Shown here: positions 7,301 through 17,910 of the stretch, in pieces | Layout of the letters: the number at the start of each line of letters is the position of its first letter | Numbering within the stretch: the first letter of the stretch is position 1 | Source: Rhodanobacteraceae bacterium | Lineage (GTDB): Bacteria > Pseudomonadota > Gammaproteobacteria > Xanthomonadales > Rhodanobacteraceae | Assembly: GCA_030167125.1 (NCBI GenBank) | Contig: CP126531.1 | Location: 1,736,001 to 1,800,000 of the forward strand | Direction of reading: 5' to 3' | Length of the DNA stretch: 64,000 nt | The notes under the pieces: model-generated | The model's input: the letters and a program-made list of their open reading frames with translations, nothing else | Database searches by the model: none | Told to the model about the DNA's origin: nothing | Position numbers and translations under genes: made by a program

Positions 7301-9151
7301 TCACGCCGCCACCTTCTTGCGCACGGGATTCGCCGAATAATCCTCACCGCGTCCCGCATACGATTCCGCGAACAGGAACCGCCGCATGTCCCACGCGCCG
7401 GTCGGGCAGCGTTCGGCGCACAGGCCGCAGTGCAGGCAGACGTCCTCGTCCTTCACCATCACGCGGCCGGTCTTGACGGGTTCCGACACGTACAAATCCT
7501 GTTCCGTGTTCTCCGCCGGCGCGGTCAGCCGCGTGCGCAGGTCGGCTTCATCGCCATTGGCGGTGAAGGTGATGCAATCCATCGGGCAAACATCGACGCA
7601 GGCGTCGCACTCGATGCAGACGTCCTTGGTGAACACCGTCTGCACATCGCAATTCAGGCAACGCTGCGCTTCCTTCCACGCGGTCTGCACGTCGAAGCCC
7701 AGTTCGACTTCCTGCCTGATGTTCTTGAGCGTCTTTTCCTTGGGCGCCCACGGCACGACGTAACGCTCGTCCGGTGAGATGTCGTTGTCGTAACTCCACT
7801 CGTGGATGCCCATCTTCTGCGAGACGAGGTTGGTCAACGGCGGCGGGCGCTTGCGCACGTCCTGGCCTTGCAGGAAGTTGTGGACCGACGCCGCGGCTTG
7901 GTGGCCGTGTTCGACCGCCCAGATGATGTTCTTGGGACCGAACGCCGCATCGCCGCCGAAGAATACCTTCGGAATCGTGGACTGCATCGTGAGCTTGTCG
8001 AGCTTCGGCATGCCCCATTCGTCGAATTCCATGCCGAGGTCGCGCTCGATCCACGGGAAGGCGTTTTCCTGGCCCACCGCGATCAGCACTTCGTCGCACT
8101 CGAAGAAGCGATCCGGCTCGCCGGTCGGCAGCAGCTTGCGCTTGCCGTTGGCGTCGTGTTCTTCGCGCATCGGCGTGAACCACATGCCCGTCAACTTGCC
8201 GTTCTCGTGCACGAACGACTTCGGGTTCAGCCAGTTGAGGATTTCGACGCCCTCGTGCTCGGCGTCTTCCTTCTCCCACGGGCTGGCCTTCATTTCCTCG
8301 TAGCCGGAACGCACGATCACCTTGACGTCATCGCCGCCTAGACGCCGCGCGCTGCGGCAGCAATCCATCGCGGTGTTGCCGCCGCCCAGCACCAGCACGC
8401 GCTTGCCGACCTTCTTGATGTGCCCGAAATAGACGGACGCCAGCCATTCGATGCCGACGTGGATCTTGTCGGCGTTCTCGTCGCGTCCCGGAATGTGCAG
8501 GTCGCGGCCACGCGGCGCGCCGCAGCCGATGAAGACCGCGTCGAAGTTTTCATCCAGCAACCGACGCAGTGAATCGATGCGACGGTTGCCAACCAGTTCC
8601 ACGCCAAGGTCGAGGATGTAACCGACCTCCTCGTCGATCACATGTTCGGGCAGGCGAAACCGCGGCACCTGCGTGCGCATGAAGCCGCCGCCCTTCGCGT
8701 CGGCTTCGAAAACCGTGACGCGATAACCGAGCGGCGCAAGATCGCGCGCGAGTGCGAGCGAAGCCGGCCCGGCGCCCACGCATGCGATACGGAATTTCTC
8801 GGCGCCCGGAATGCGTTCCGGCAAGCGCGAACGCATCCGCGCTTCGACGCCCTCGCTGCGGTTGTCGGCGGCGACGCGTTTCAATCGGCAAATCGCGACG
8901 GGTTCCGGTTTCTCGCCGCTCGATTCCTCGACGCGTCCGCGCCGGCACGCGGGCTCGCACGGACGATCGCAGGTGCGGCCCAGGATGCCGGGAAACACGT
9001 TGGAGTCCCAGTTCAGCAGGTACGCGTCGTCGTAGCGGCCAGCGGCGATCAGGCGGATGTATTCGGGAACCCGCGTGTGCGCAGGGCACGCCCACTGGCA
9101 GTCCACCACCTTGTGGAAGTATTGCGGGTTGCGGATATCGGTCGGCTGCAT
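7301..9151 (-). CDS. GltD-like FAD/Fe-S NAD(P)H oxidoreductase with ferredoxin tail
   Basis: The 616-residue protein has three parts. An N-terminal GltD/Fer4_20 region carries Cys residues (CQWACPAH, GRTCDRPCEPACRRG). Central FAD (GAGPASLALARDLA) and NAD(P)H (VLGGGNTAMDCCRSARRLG) folds follow. At the C-terminus is a two-cluster ferredoxin module (CIECDACVDVCPMDC and CLHCGLCAERCPTGA). It resembles the glutamate-synthase small subunit but has no GltB partner here. Its position directly upstream of korA and korB suggests it passes electrons between KorAB and NAD(P)H. A GGAG site precedes the ATG. It is probably the first gene of the leftward operon. Confidence 0.85.
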   Translation of the reverse strand: MQPTDIRNPQYFHKVVDCQWACPAHTRVPEYIRLIAAGRYDDAYLLNWDSNVFPGILGRTCDRPCEPACRRGRVEESSGEKPEPVAICRLKRVAADNRSEGVEARMRSRLPERIPGAEKFRIACVGAGPASLALARDLAPLGYRVTVFEADAKGGGFMRTQVPRFRLPEHVIDEEVGYILDLGVELVGNRRIDSLRRLLDENFDAVFIGCGAPRGRDLHIPGRDENADKIHVGIEWLASVYFGHIKKVGKRVLVLGGGNTAMDCCRSARRLGGDDVKVIVRSGYEEMKASPWEKEDAEHEGVEILNWLNPKSFVHENGKLTGMWFTPMREEHDANGKRKLLPTGEPDRFFECDEVLIAVGQENAFPWIERDLGMEFDEWGMPKLDKLTMQSTIPKVFFGGDAAFGPKNIIWAVEHGHQAAASVHNFLQGQDVRKRPPPLTNLVSQKMGIHEWSYDNDISPDERYVVPWAPKEKTLKNIRQEVELGFDVQTAWKEAQRCLNCDVQTVFTKDVCIECDACVDVCPMDCITFTANGDEADLRTRLTAPAENTEQDLYVSEPVKTGRVMVKDEDVCLHCGLCAERCPTGAWDMRRFLFAESYAGRGEDYSANPVRKKVAA

Positions 9152-9255
9152 CGCGCGCTCCAGAACTCCGCGGGGGCGTCGGACCTTCCGGCGTCGCCCG
9201 TCTGGCCGAGTCTACCCGTTTCGCGAAAAAGCGAAAGGGGCGTCAGGCGTGAAAT

Positions 9256-10050
9256 TCAGTTGCGCGAACCGATCCGCAGCGAAGTCATCGCCAGCGTCGC
9301 GAACACGTCGTCGTTGAACGTTTCGACGACGTCATCGTCGCGCTGCAATGCAAGCGCGTACAGCAGCGGCAGGTAGTGTTCGGGTGTCGGAATCGCGAGC
9401 GCGGCGTCCGCATCGAGCCCGCGCCAATCGCACAAGGCGGCGTGATCGCGCGCGGCGATCGCCGCGTTGACGCGATCGCGGAAACGCACGGCCCAATCGG
9501 GCGGCGCTGCATTCCAGTAGCGGCCAAGCAACGGCAGGTTGTGCACGATGTTGCCGCTGCCCAGCACCAGCACGCCTTCGTCGCGCAGATACGCGAGGCG
9601 CCTGGCGAACGCGTAGTGCCATGCGCCCGGCTGGCGCGTATCCAGGCTCAACTGCAGCACCGGCACATCCGCATCCGGATACATCGCGACCAGCACGCTC
9701 CACGCGCCGTGGTCGATGCCGCGTTGCGGATCGAGGTGTACCGGAATCGCGTCGTCACCCACGCGGCGCGCAATGTCCTGCGCGAGTTCCGGATCGCCCT
9801 GCGCGGGATATTCCACCGCGAACAGCTCGCGCGGAAAGCCGTAGAAGTCATGAATGGTTTTGGGCCGCGGTGACGCGGTGATGCCCACGCCATGCGTTTC
9901 CCAATGCGCGGACACGCACAACACCGCGCGCGGACGCGGCAGCGTTTCACCCAGTCGCTGCCATTCGCGTCGCCAGGCATTGGCCTCGATCGCATTCATC
10001 GGCGAACCGTGGCCGAGGAACAGGACGGGCATTCGTGTATTGGTGTTCAT
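9256..10050 (-). CDS. ygiD: DODA-type extradiol ring-opening dioxygenase family protein
   Basis: The 264-residue LigB-fold protein resembles E. coli YgiD (4,5-DOPA extradiol dioxygenase). Metal-site histidines are in FLGHGSPMNAI and CVSAHWETHG, with further conserved His in GIDHGAWSVL and GNIVHNLP. The family cleaves catechol-type rings, but the physiological substrate of bacterial members is often unknown. It reads leftward as a single gene; the next gene upstream is pnp's terminator region. The gene symbol rests on similarity, not on proven function. Confidence 0.82.
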   Translation of the reverse strand: MNTNTRMPVLFLGHGSPMNAIEANAWRREWQRLGETLPRPRAVLCVSAHWETHGVGITASPRPKTIHDFYGFPRELFAVEYPAQGDPELAQDIARRVGDDAIPVHLDPQRGIDHGAWSVLVAMYPDADVPVLQLSLDTRQPGAWHYAFARRLAYLRDEGVLVLGSGNIVHNLPLLGRYWNAAPPDWAVRFRDRVNAAIAARDHAALCDWRGLDADAALAIPTPEHYLPLLYALALQRDDDVVETFNDDVFATLAMTSLRIGSRN

Positions 10051-10185
10051 CGCCGCAACATCGTTGCGGCCTGCGCGGAAATCAAGCGCCTGTTCGAAAG
10101 CCTTTCGCCCTGGGCGGCAGGCCCGCGTGGCCGAAGTCGAAGGGTCAACACGCTTCGCTCAGCGCGAACGGGTAGTTTGCTCGAA

Positions 10186-10214
10186 CAAAAAACGGGCCTT
10201 GCGGCCCGTTTTTC
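10186..10214 (-). terminator. Rho-independent terminator after pnp
   Basis: A 7-bp stem (ACGGGCC / GGCCCGT) with a TTGC loop is flanked by A-rich and T-rich tails on both sides, so it can work in either direction. It lies about 40 bp beyond the pnp stop codon and mainly serves that leftward gene. Confidence 0.85.
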
Positions 10215-10254
10215 AACATGGATCACGGCTTGCGCCGGGATGACGATAAAAGCA

Positions 10255-12360
<2,106 letters not shown>

Positions 12361-12462
12361 GGGAGTTGTCCTTGGAATGTGCGTTCAATGGAACGCCGAA
12401 AGCCGGCTAGCGTTGGATGCAACGGCTGCCGGCGTGGGAGGTCGATGGATGATGCGCGTCGC

Positions 12463-12732
12463 TCAGCGGCGCAGGCCGAGACGGCCGATCAGCGCCTGAT
12501 AGCGCTCGGCGTCCTTGTCTTTCAGGTAGCCGAGCAGGCGGCGGCGATGGTTGACCATCTTCAGGAGGCCACGGCGCGAGTGATGGTCCTTCTTGTGCGC
12601 CTCGAAATGGTCGGACAACTGCTGGATGCGCGCGGACAGCAGCGCGATCTGCACCTCCGGCGAACCGGTGTCGGTCGGCGCGCGGCGGTAATCCTCGATG
12701 ATCTTGCTGGTTTGTTCGGTGGAAAGCGGCAT
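12463..12732 (-). CDS. rpsO: 30S ribosomal protein S15
   Basis: The 89-residue protein (start [17 protein letters not shown]) has exactly the usual S15 length. It binds 16S rRNA early in assembly of the 30S platform. The core motifs [18 protein letters not shown] and [21 protein letters not shown] are intact. A longer frame reaches upstream, but the start at 12732 matches the family and has a GAGAAGG site. It heads the rpsO-pnp operon. In other bacteria S15 represses its own translation through a leader structure; this was not examined here. Confidence 0.98.
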   Translation of the reverse strand: MPLSTEQTSKIIEDYRRAPTDTGSPEVQIALLSARIQQLSDHFEAHKKDHHSRRGLLKMVNHRRRLLGYLKDKDAERYQALIGRLGLRR

Positions 12733-12947
12733 GGGAGCCTTCTCGATGATTGACGTGTTGGAAAACGATGGATTCCGGCACGTGGCTTGTGCAACGACAC
12801 CTCGATGCCGTTGCACAAGCCGCCGCCGGGGTGGACTGAACCCGCGTCAGGCGGGCCGGTGAGCCGGATATTCTAGCCGCAACAAGCGTTTGGCGACAAG
12901 CGACGCCGGTCCGCCGGCTTCCGCCCGGATCACTGCCGATCCTGCAA

Positions 12948-12977
12948 CAAAAACGCCCCGGGCAAGCCCGGGGCGTC
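12948..12977 (-). terminator. Rho-independent terminator after the His-rich exported protein gene
   Basis: The stem is ACGCCCCGGGC / GCCCGGGGCGT around a short AA loop. An A-run on the plus strand gives a U-run on the leftward transcript. It lies 27 bp past the stop of the gene at 13004 and isolates it from rpsO. Confidence 0.85.
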
Positions 12978-13003
12978 AAATCGACAACCTTGCGGATGCC
13001 GGA

Positions 13004-13240
13004 TTACTTGCCGCTGGAAGCCGGAGCCGCCGAGGACTCGGCCTTCTTCGCGTGATGATGATGATGCTTCGAATGCTTCTTGGCGTGGTGCTCGGACTTC
13101 ATGGCCGGGGCCGAAGCCGCCGGGGCAGCCTGGTCGGCCGGGGCCGAGGTGGCCGGGGCCGAAGCGGCCGGGGTGGTCTGGGCGAACGCCGGAATCGAGA
13201 ACGCAGCCGCGACGATGGCGGCGAGGATCAGCTTACGCAT
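13004..13240 (-). CDS. Small exported Ala/Pro- and His/Lys-rich protein
   Basis: The 78-residue protein has a clear signal peptide (MRKLILAAIVAAAFSIPAFA, cleavage after AFA-Q). A low-complexity region rich in Ala, Pro and Ser follows, then a His/Lys cluster at about residues 48-66 (KSEHHAKKHSKHHHHHAKK). The start at 13240 has GGAGA eight bases upstream; the longer frame lacks a signal sequence. The mature protein is likely periplasmic and disordered. The His cluster could bind metal ions or anionic surfaces, but nothing in the neighbourhood supports a specific role. It has its own terminator. Confidence 0.8.
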   Translation of the reverse strand: MRKLILAAIVAAAFSIPAFAQTTPAASAPATSAPADQAAPAASAPAMKSEHHAKKHSKHHHHHAKKAESSAAPASSGK

Positions 13241-13440
13241 TGCAATGGTCTCCTGGAATAGCGCGGGCCACGATGGCCCGGCGCTGCGCATATTCTGCCC
13301 GATCGGCAGACTGGGCGCTGAACGCAATCGAGGATTTTTTCATCCGCCTTCTTGCAATTCAGCGCGAGGAAGGATTGACCGGCGCGCGCCGGTTCGCCAT
13401 CCTGCCCGGCTGTGTCTTTCACCCGTCCGGAACACGATCC

Positions 13441-15336
13441 ATGGCTGCTTCCACCCGCTACAACGCCGCCGACATCGAAGTGCTGTCGGGCCTCGAACCG
13501 GTGCGCCGCCGCCCCGGCATGTACACCGACACCACGCGGCCCAACCACCTGGTCCAGGAAGTGGTCGACAATTCGGTGGACGAGGCGCTGGCAGGGCACG
13601 CATCGCTGATCGACGTCACCGTGCACAAGGACGGTTCGGTGACGGTGATCGACGACGGCCGCGGCATGCCGGTGGACATCCATCCCGACGAAGGCGTGCC
13701 GGGCGTGGAACTGATCCTCACGCGGTTGCACGCGGGCGCGAAATTCTCCGACCGCAACTACACCTTCTCCGGCGGACTGCACGGTGTCGGCGTGTCGGTG
13801 GTGAACGCGTTGTCGTCGTTCCTCGAAGTGCTGATCCGCCGCGAAGGCACCGAATACCGGATGCGTTTCAAGGACGGCGAGCCGGTCGGCAAACTGGAAA
13901 CGCTGGGCGAAGTGCCGAAGCGCCGCACAGGCACCACGCTGCGCTTCCTGCCCGATCCCAAGTATTTCGATTCGCCGAAAGTCTCGCTGCCGAAACTGAA
14001 ACACTTGTTGCGCGCGAAAGCCGTGCTGTGCGCGGGCCTGACGGTGACGCTGCTGGACGAAGCCAGCGGCGAACGCGATGAATGGCATTACGAAGACGGC
14101 TTGGCCGAATACCTGAAATCCGAACTCGGCGGCGCGATCTGCCTGCCGCCGGAATTGTTCGTGCACCACGCGCAGCGCGAGGACGGCGGCCTTGACGCGG
14201 CGTTCGCGTGGGTGCCCGACGGCGAGCTGGTGCAAGAGAGCTACGTCAATCTGATTCCGACGATCCAGGGCGGTACGCACGTCAACGGCTTGCGATCCGG
14301 ATTGACCAACGCGGTGCGCGAGTTCTGCGATTTGCGGAATCTCTTGCCGCGTGGCGTGAAGCTGGCGCCCGAAGACGTGTGGGAGCGGGTGGCATTCGTG
14401 TTGAGCGTGAAGATGCGCGACCCGCAATTCGCGGGCCAGACCAAGGAACGCCTGTCTTCGCGCGACGCCGCCAGCTCCACCGAGAACGCGATCCACGATG
14501 CGTTCTCGCTGTGGCTGAACCAGCACGTCGCCGCGGGCGAAGCGATCGCGCAACTCGCGATCGAGCACGCCGCCGCGCGCATGAAGGCGGCCAAGCAAGT
14601 CGTGCGCAAGAAGATCACGCAAGGCCCGGCGCTGCCCGGCAAGCTGGCCGATTGCGCATCCAGTGATCCCGATCGCACTGAATTGTTCCTGGTCGAAGGC
14701 GATTCGGCCGGCGGTTCGGCCAAGCAGGCGCGCGACAAGGATTACCAGGCGATCCTGCCGCTGCGCGGGAAAATATTGAACACGTGGGAGGTGGAATCCG
14801 GCGCCGTGCTGGCGTCGGAGGAAGTGCACAACCTTGCGATCGCGATTGGCTGCGATCCCGGCAAGGACGATCTGACTGGCCTGCGCTACGGCAAGATCAT
14901 CATCCTCGCCGACGCCGACTCCGACGGCTTGCACATCGCCACCTTGTTGTCCGCGCTGTTCCTGCGCCACTTCCCGGCGCTGGTGCGCGAAGGCCACGTG
15001 TATGTCGCGATGCCGCCGCTGTTCCGCGTGGACGTGGGCAAGCAGGTGTTCTATTGCCTCGACGAATCCGAACGCGACGCGCTGCTGAAGCGCATCGAGC
15101 GCGAAAAGATGAAAGGTGCCGTGTCCGTCACGCGTTTCAAGGGCCTGGGCGAAATGAATCCGGCGCAGTTGCGCGAATCGACCATCGACCCCGACACCCG
15201 GCGGCTGGTGCAACTGACCGTCGACGACGGTGCGGCGACTTCGCAATTGATGGACATGCTGCTGGCCAAGAAGCGCGCGTCCGACCGCCGTTCATGGCTG
15301 GAAGAGAAAGGCGATCTCGCGTCGCTGGAAGTGTGA
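13441..15336 (+). CDS. parE: DNA topoisomerase IV subunit B
   Basis: The 631-residue GHKL ATPase subunit of topoisomerase IV decatenates chromosomes together with ParC (not in this window). Features are the ATP site (VVDNSVDEALAG, DDGRGMPVD, GGLHGVGVSVVNALS), the TOPRIM motif LFLVEGDSAGGSAKQARD and the metal site DADSDGLHIATLL. ParE rather than GyrB is supported by the length, the lack of a GyrB insert and the sequence QARDKDYQAILPLRGKILN. The start at 13441 (MAASTRYNAADIEVLSG) is chosen because upstream codons do not match the family. A large open frame on the opposite strand is a coding shadow. Confidence 0.96.
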   Translation: MAASTRYNAADIEVLSGLEPVRRRPGMYTDTTRPNHLVQEVVDNSVDEALAGHASLIDVTVHKDGSVTVIDDGRGMPVDIHPDEGVPGVELILTRLHAGAKFSDRNYTFSGGLHGVGVSVVNALSSFLEVLIRREGTEYRMRFKDGEPVGKLETLGEVPKRRTGTTLRFLPDPKYFDSPKVSLPKLKHLLRAKAVLCAGLTVTLLDEASGERDEWHYEDGLAEYLKSELGGAICLPPELFVHHAQREDGGLDAAFAWVPDGELVQESYVNLIPTIQGGTHVNGLRSGLTNAVREFCDLRNLLPRGVKLAPEDVWERVAFVLSVKMRDPQFAGQTKERLSSRDAASSTENAIHDAFSLWLNQHVAAGEAIAQLAIEHAAARMKAAKQVVRKKITQGPALPGKLADCASSDPDRTELFLVEGDSAGGSAKQARDKDYQAILPLRGKILNTWEVESGAVLASEEVHNLAIAIGCDPGKDDLTGLRYGKIIILADADSDGLHIATLLSALFLRHFPALVREGHVYVAMPPLFRVDVGKQVFYCLDESERDALLKRIEREKMKGAVSVTRFKGLGEMNPAQLRESTIDPDTRRLVQLTVDDGAATSQLMDMLLAKKRASDRRSWLEEKGDLASLEV

Positions 15337-15395
15337 AGCGTGCGGCAAGCTCTCGCCGGCGCTAAGGTAGGCGCAGACCGCGATCGGAACCGATC

Positions 15396-15911
15396 ATGTC
15401 CCTGACACCGCCCTTCAACCTGCAACGCTGGATCGACGAACACCGGCACCTGCTGAAGCCGCCGGTGGGCAACAAGTGCATCGTCGATGGCGACTTCATC
15501 ATCATGATCGTGGGCGGCCCAAACGCGCGCACCGATTACCACTGGGACGAAGGCCCGGAGTTCTTCCATCAACTGGAAGGCGAGATGGTGTTGCGCGTGC
15601 AGGACGAGGGACAGCGCCGCGACATTCCGATCCGCGCCGGCGAGATTTTCTACTTGCCCGCGCGCACGCCGCATTCACCGCAGCGGATGAAGGATTCGAT
15701 CGGCCTGGTGATCGAACGCCGCCGCCTGTTGCACGAGAAGGACGGCCTGTTGTGGTTCTGCGAGAACTGCAACCGCAAACTCTACGAGGAGTACTTCATC
15801 CTCGACAGCATCGAAAAGGATTTCCCGCCGGTGTTCGAACGCTACTACGGCTCGGTGGAAGCGCGCACCTGCGAGGCGTGCGGACACGTCGACCAGCCGC
15901 CGGCGAAATAG
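15396..15911 (+). CDS. nbaC: 3-hydroxyanthranilate 3,4-dioxygenase
   Basis: The 171-residue cupin opens 3-hydroxyanthranilate to 2-amino-3-carboxymuconate semialdehyde, a step of the kynurenine route to quinolinate/NAD or of tryptophan breakdown. Iron ligands are His49, Glu55 and His93 ([23 protein letters not shown]). The bacterial-type second metal site is kept as Cys122/Cys125 (FCENC) and Cys159/Cys162 (CEACG). Other kynurenine genes are not in the window, so pathway use cannot be judged locally. It follows parE by 60 bp and is followed by a hairpin terminator. Confidence 0.94.
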   Translation: MSLTPPFNLQRWIDEHRHLLKPPVGNKCIVDGDFIIMIVGGPNARTDYHWDEGPEFFHQLEGEMVLRVQDEGQRRDIPIRAGEIFYLPARTPHSPQRMKDSIGLVIERRRLLHEKDGLLWFCENCNRKLYEEYFILDSIEKDFPPVFERYYGSVEARTCEACGHVDQPPAK

Positions 15912-15982
15912 AAAATCCTGCGCAACCGGCGCGCGCCGCGGCGCAGTCGAACTGTCCGTCGGATCGCTGCTTTATCGCAGAT

Positions 15983-16017
15983 GAAAAAACCGCACCGGAC
16001 GTTTGTCCGGTGCGGTT
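15983..16017. terminator. Bidirectional terminator between nbaC and the sedolisin gene
   Basis: A perfect stem ACCGCACCGGAC / GTCCGGTGCGGT with a GTTT loop has an A-run on its left side. It lies between two converging genes and terminates the leftward sedolisin transcript best, since the U-run falls on that strand. Confidence 0.85.
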
Positions 16018-16040
16018 GTCGCTGCAAGCCTGCACTGGAG

Positions 16041-17756
16041 TCAGCGCTGCGCCGTGTGGCGGGCCGTCGTCTGTGGAGGCGCCAGCAAGGCTGCCGCCCT
16101 GCCCACGTCGAAGCTGCCCAGGCCCGTGGCCCAGTCCCAGCCCGGTTTGGCAAGGTACTGCCCGTTGTTGCCCGCGCGCACGTCGTGCAACGCCGCAGCC
16201 GGCAACGTGTACAGGTTCGGCGCCGCAAAACCGAGAGCGGGATTGCCCTCCAGGATGCGTGCCCAGGCACCGGCAAAGATCGGCGCCGCGAGGCTGGTGC
16301 CACCCCACTGCTGGTAGCCGCCCCGGATCCAGATGATCCCGCCCGAACTGGGGTTGGCATCGAAGGCCACGTCCGGACCACGCTGGCCCGCGTACGTGCC
16401 ATAGGTCAAGCCCGTCTGCCACGATTGTGCCGTTTCGGCCGAGCTCGGGCTGCCGCCCGCATCCAGCCACACGTTCTCGCGACCCCAAGTCGTGTTCGAC
16501 GCGCGCAGCGTGGTGCCGCTGACAGCCACCACCCACGGCGAGCTGGCGGGATAGCTCGCGGAATTCGCTTGGCCATCGCCGCACTCATCCGAGCCATGGT
16601 CGCCCGTGGAGACCGAGAAGGTCTGCCCTTGCGCGGCCGCGATCTGGAACAACGCGTCGTTGGACTGCATCGAACCATCGCCACCCTGGTTCGCATCCTG
16701 ATTGCGTTCGCATTCGCCGAACGAGGCGTTGATGACCTGCGCCAGCGGTTCGCCGACGGTCGGCGTCACGATTTCGTTCAGCGCATCGGTGATCGTGGTG
16801 TTGTAGCCACCGAACGCAGCGTAGAAGGTCAAGCTCTTCACGCCACCGCTCATGCCGAGGATGCTCTGGCTGTCCATGTCCCATTCGGTCGAACCCTGGT
16901 CGACATTGCCGTTGCAAGTGGGGTCGCCGATGCTGATGCCGCCCAGGCCCGCACCGGTGCTCGAGTCGATGCCGTTGGTGTCGGTGCAGACGACGTTCAC
17001 GGTACCGGCGGAGATTCCGCTGGTGGACATGAAGTCGTTGAGGTCGGTGACCGTCTGCTCCATGCTGCCCCAGCCCCACACGCCGACATTGACGTCGGTC
17101 GCGGCAGGCAGCGAAGAAGAGTCATAGATGTCCGCGAACTCCTGCGGATAATGCCCACTGATGCCCACGCGTGTCGCATCGGCCTGCGATGCAAAGATGT
17201 GCGCCTTGTGCACCGTCTGCAGGCCGAGCACCGCCTGCACGGTTCCGCGCAGCGACGCCGGAATCTGGATGGCCGCGCTGTTCGCAAACGCGTTGCGGCC
17301 ATCGCTCGTGTGCACGTTCACCAGCGGCGTCTTGAACGCGGTCTGCACCGCGGCCGCGCTGCCGGTCGCGTTGACCAGCATCCGGTTCGCCGAGATCTTG
17401 ATGTTGGTGAAACCGGCACCCTTCAGGTAGTCGGCCACCGCCTGCGCCTGCGCCTGCGTCGGCAGATGATTGGCCAGCTGCGCCTGGCTCATCACGCCAC
17501 GCGAAGTCGCCGGGCGGGCCAGGAACGCCTTCATGCCCGCTTCGTCGCGAAGTTTCAGCGTCACCGTCACCTGCACCGGCCGGGTCAACGGCACCGCGCT
17601 CTTCACCACGTCGCCACGATTGAGGGTGGTCGCCTTGGTCAGCACGCCGAACTGGGCTGCCGGCGCGGCTGCGAGCGCCGCACTCGAAACGCCGAGGGCG
17701 CCCGCCACCGCAATCGCCAAAACACGATTACGCAAATCTGCACAATGCTTGAACAT
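16041..17756 (-). CDS. Secreted sedolisin-family (S53) acid protease
   Basis: The 571-residue preproprotein resembles pseudomonalisin/xanthomonalisin. It has a signal peptide (RVLAIAVAGALGVSSAALAAA), a pro-kumamolisin activation domain (to about residue 200) and a catalytic domain. Catalytic residues are Glu and Asp of STEWDMDSQS, the oxyanion Asp in STGDHGSDE and the Ser of GGTSLAAPIFAG. The C-terminal DVRAGNNGQY is the calcium-site region. The start at 17756 has an AGGA site; an upstream ATG adds six residues. It lies 154 bp downstream of the large adhesin gene in the same direction and may be co-transcribed; a role in trimming surface proteins is only inference. Confidence 0.92.
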   Translation of the reverse strand: MFKHCADLRNRVLAIAVAGALGVSSAALAAAPAAQFGVLTKATTLNRGDVVKSAVPLTRPVQVTVTLKLRDEAGMKAFLARPATSRGVMSQAQLANHLPTQAQAQAVADYLKGAGFTNIKISANRMLVNATGSAAAVQTAFKTPLVNVHTSDGRNAFANSAAIQIPASLRGTVQAVLGLQTVHKAHIFASQADATRVGISGHYPQEFADIYDSSSLPAATDVNVGVWGWGSMEQTVTDLNDFMSTSGISAGTVNVVCTDTNGIDSSTGAGLGGISIGDPTCNGNVDQGSTEWDMDSQSILGMSGGVKSLTFYAAFGGYNTTITDALNEIVTPTVGEPLAQVINASFGECERNQDANQGGDGSMQSNDALFQIAAAQGQTFSVSTGDHGSDECGDGQANSASYPASSPWVVAVSGTTLRASNTTWGRENVWLDAGGSPSSAETAQSWQTGLTYGTYAGQRGPDVAFDANPSSGGIIWIRGGYQQWGGTSLAAPIFAGAWARILEGNPALGFAAPNLYTLPAAALHDVRAGNNGQYLAKPGWDWATGLGSFDVGRAAALLAPPQTTARHTAQR

Positions 17757-17910
17757 GAATTTGTCCTCATCCACAGGGTTGAAGGAACATCGAAATCGAT
17801 GCTTCGTTACTGCTCGCCGATCACGCCATCCGGTTCATTCCAGCTTCGTTACGCCTCGTGCTACCGACTGCATACCACGTTCTCCGAATCTTTGGCCCGG
17901 GTTTTCCCGC

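Noticed and set aside
13228..15246. A 672-codon open frame opposite parE
   Set aside because: It is a shadow of the parE reading frame; no domain and no ribosome site.
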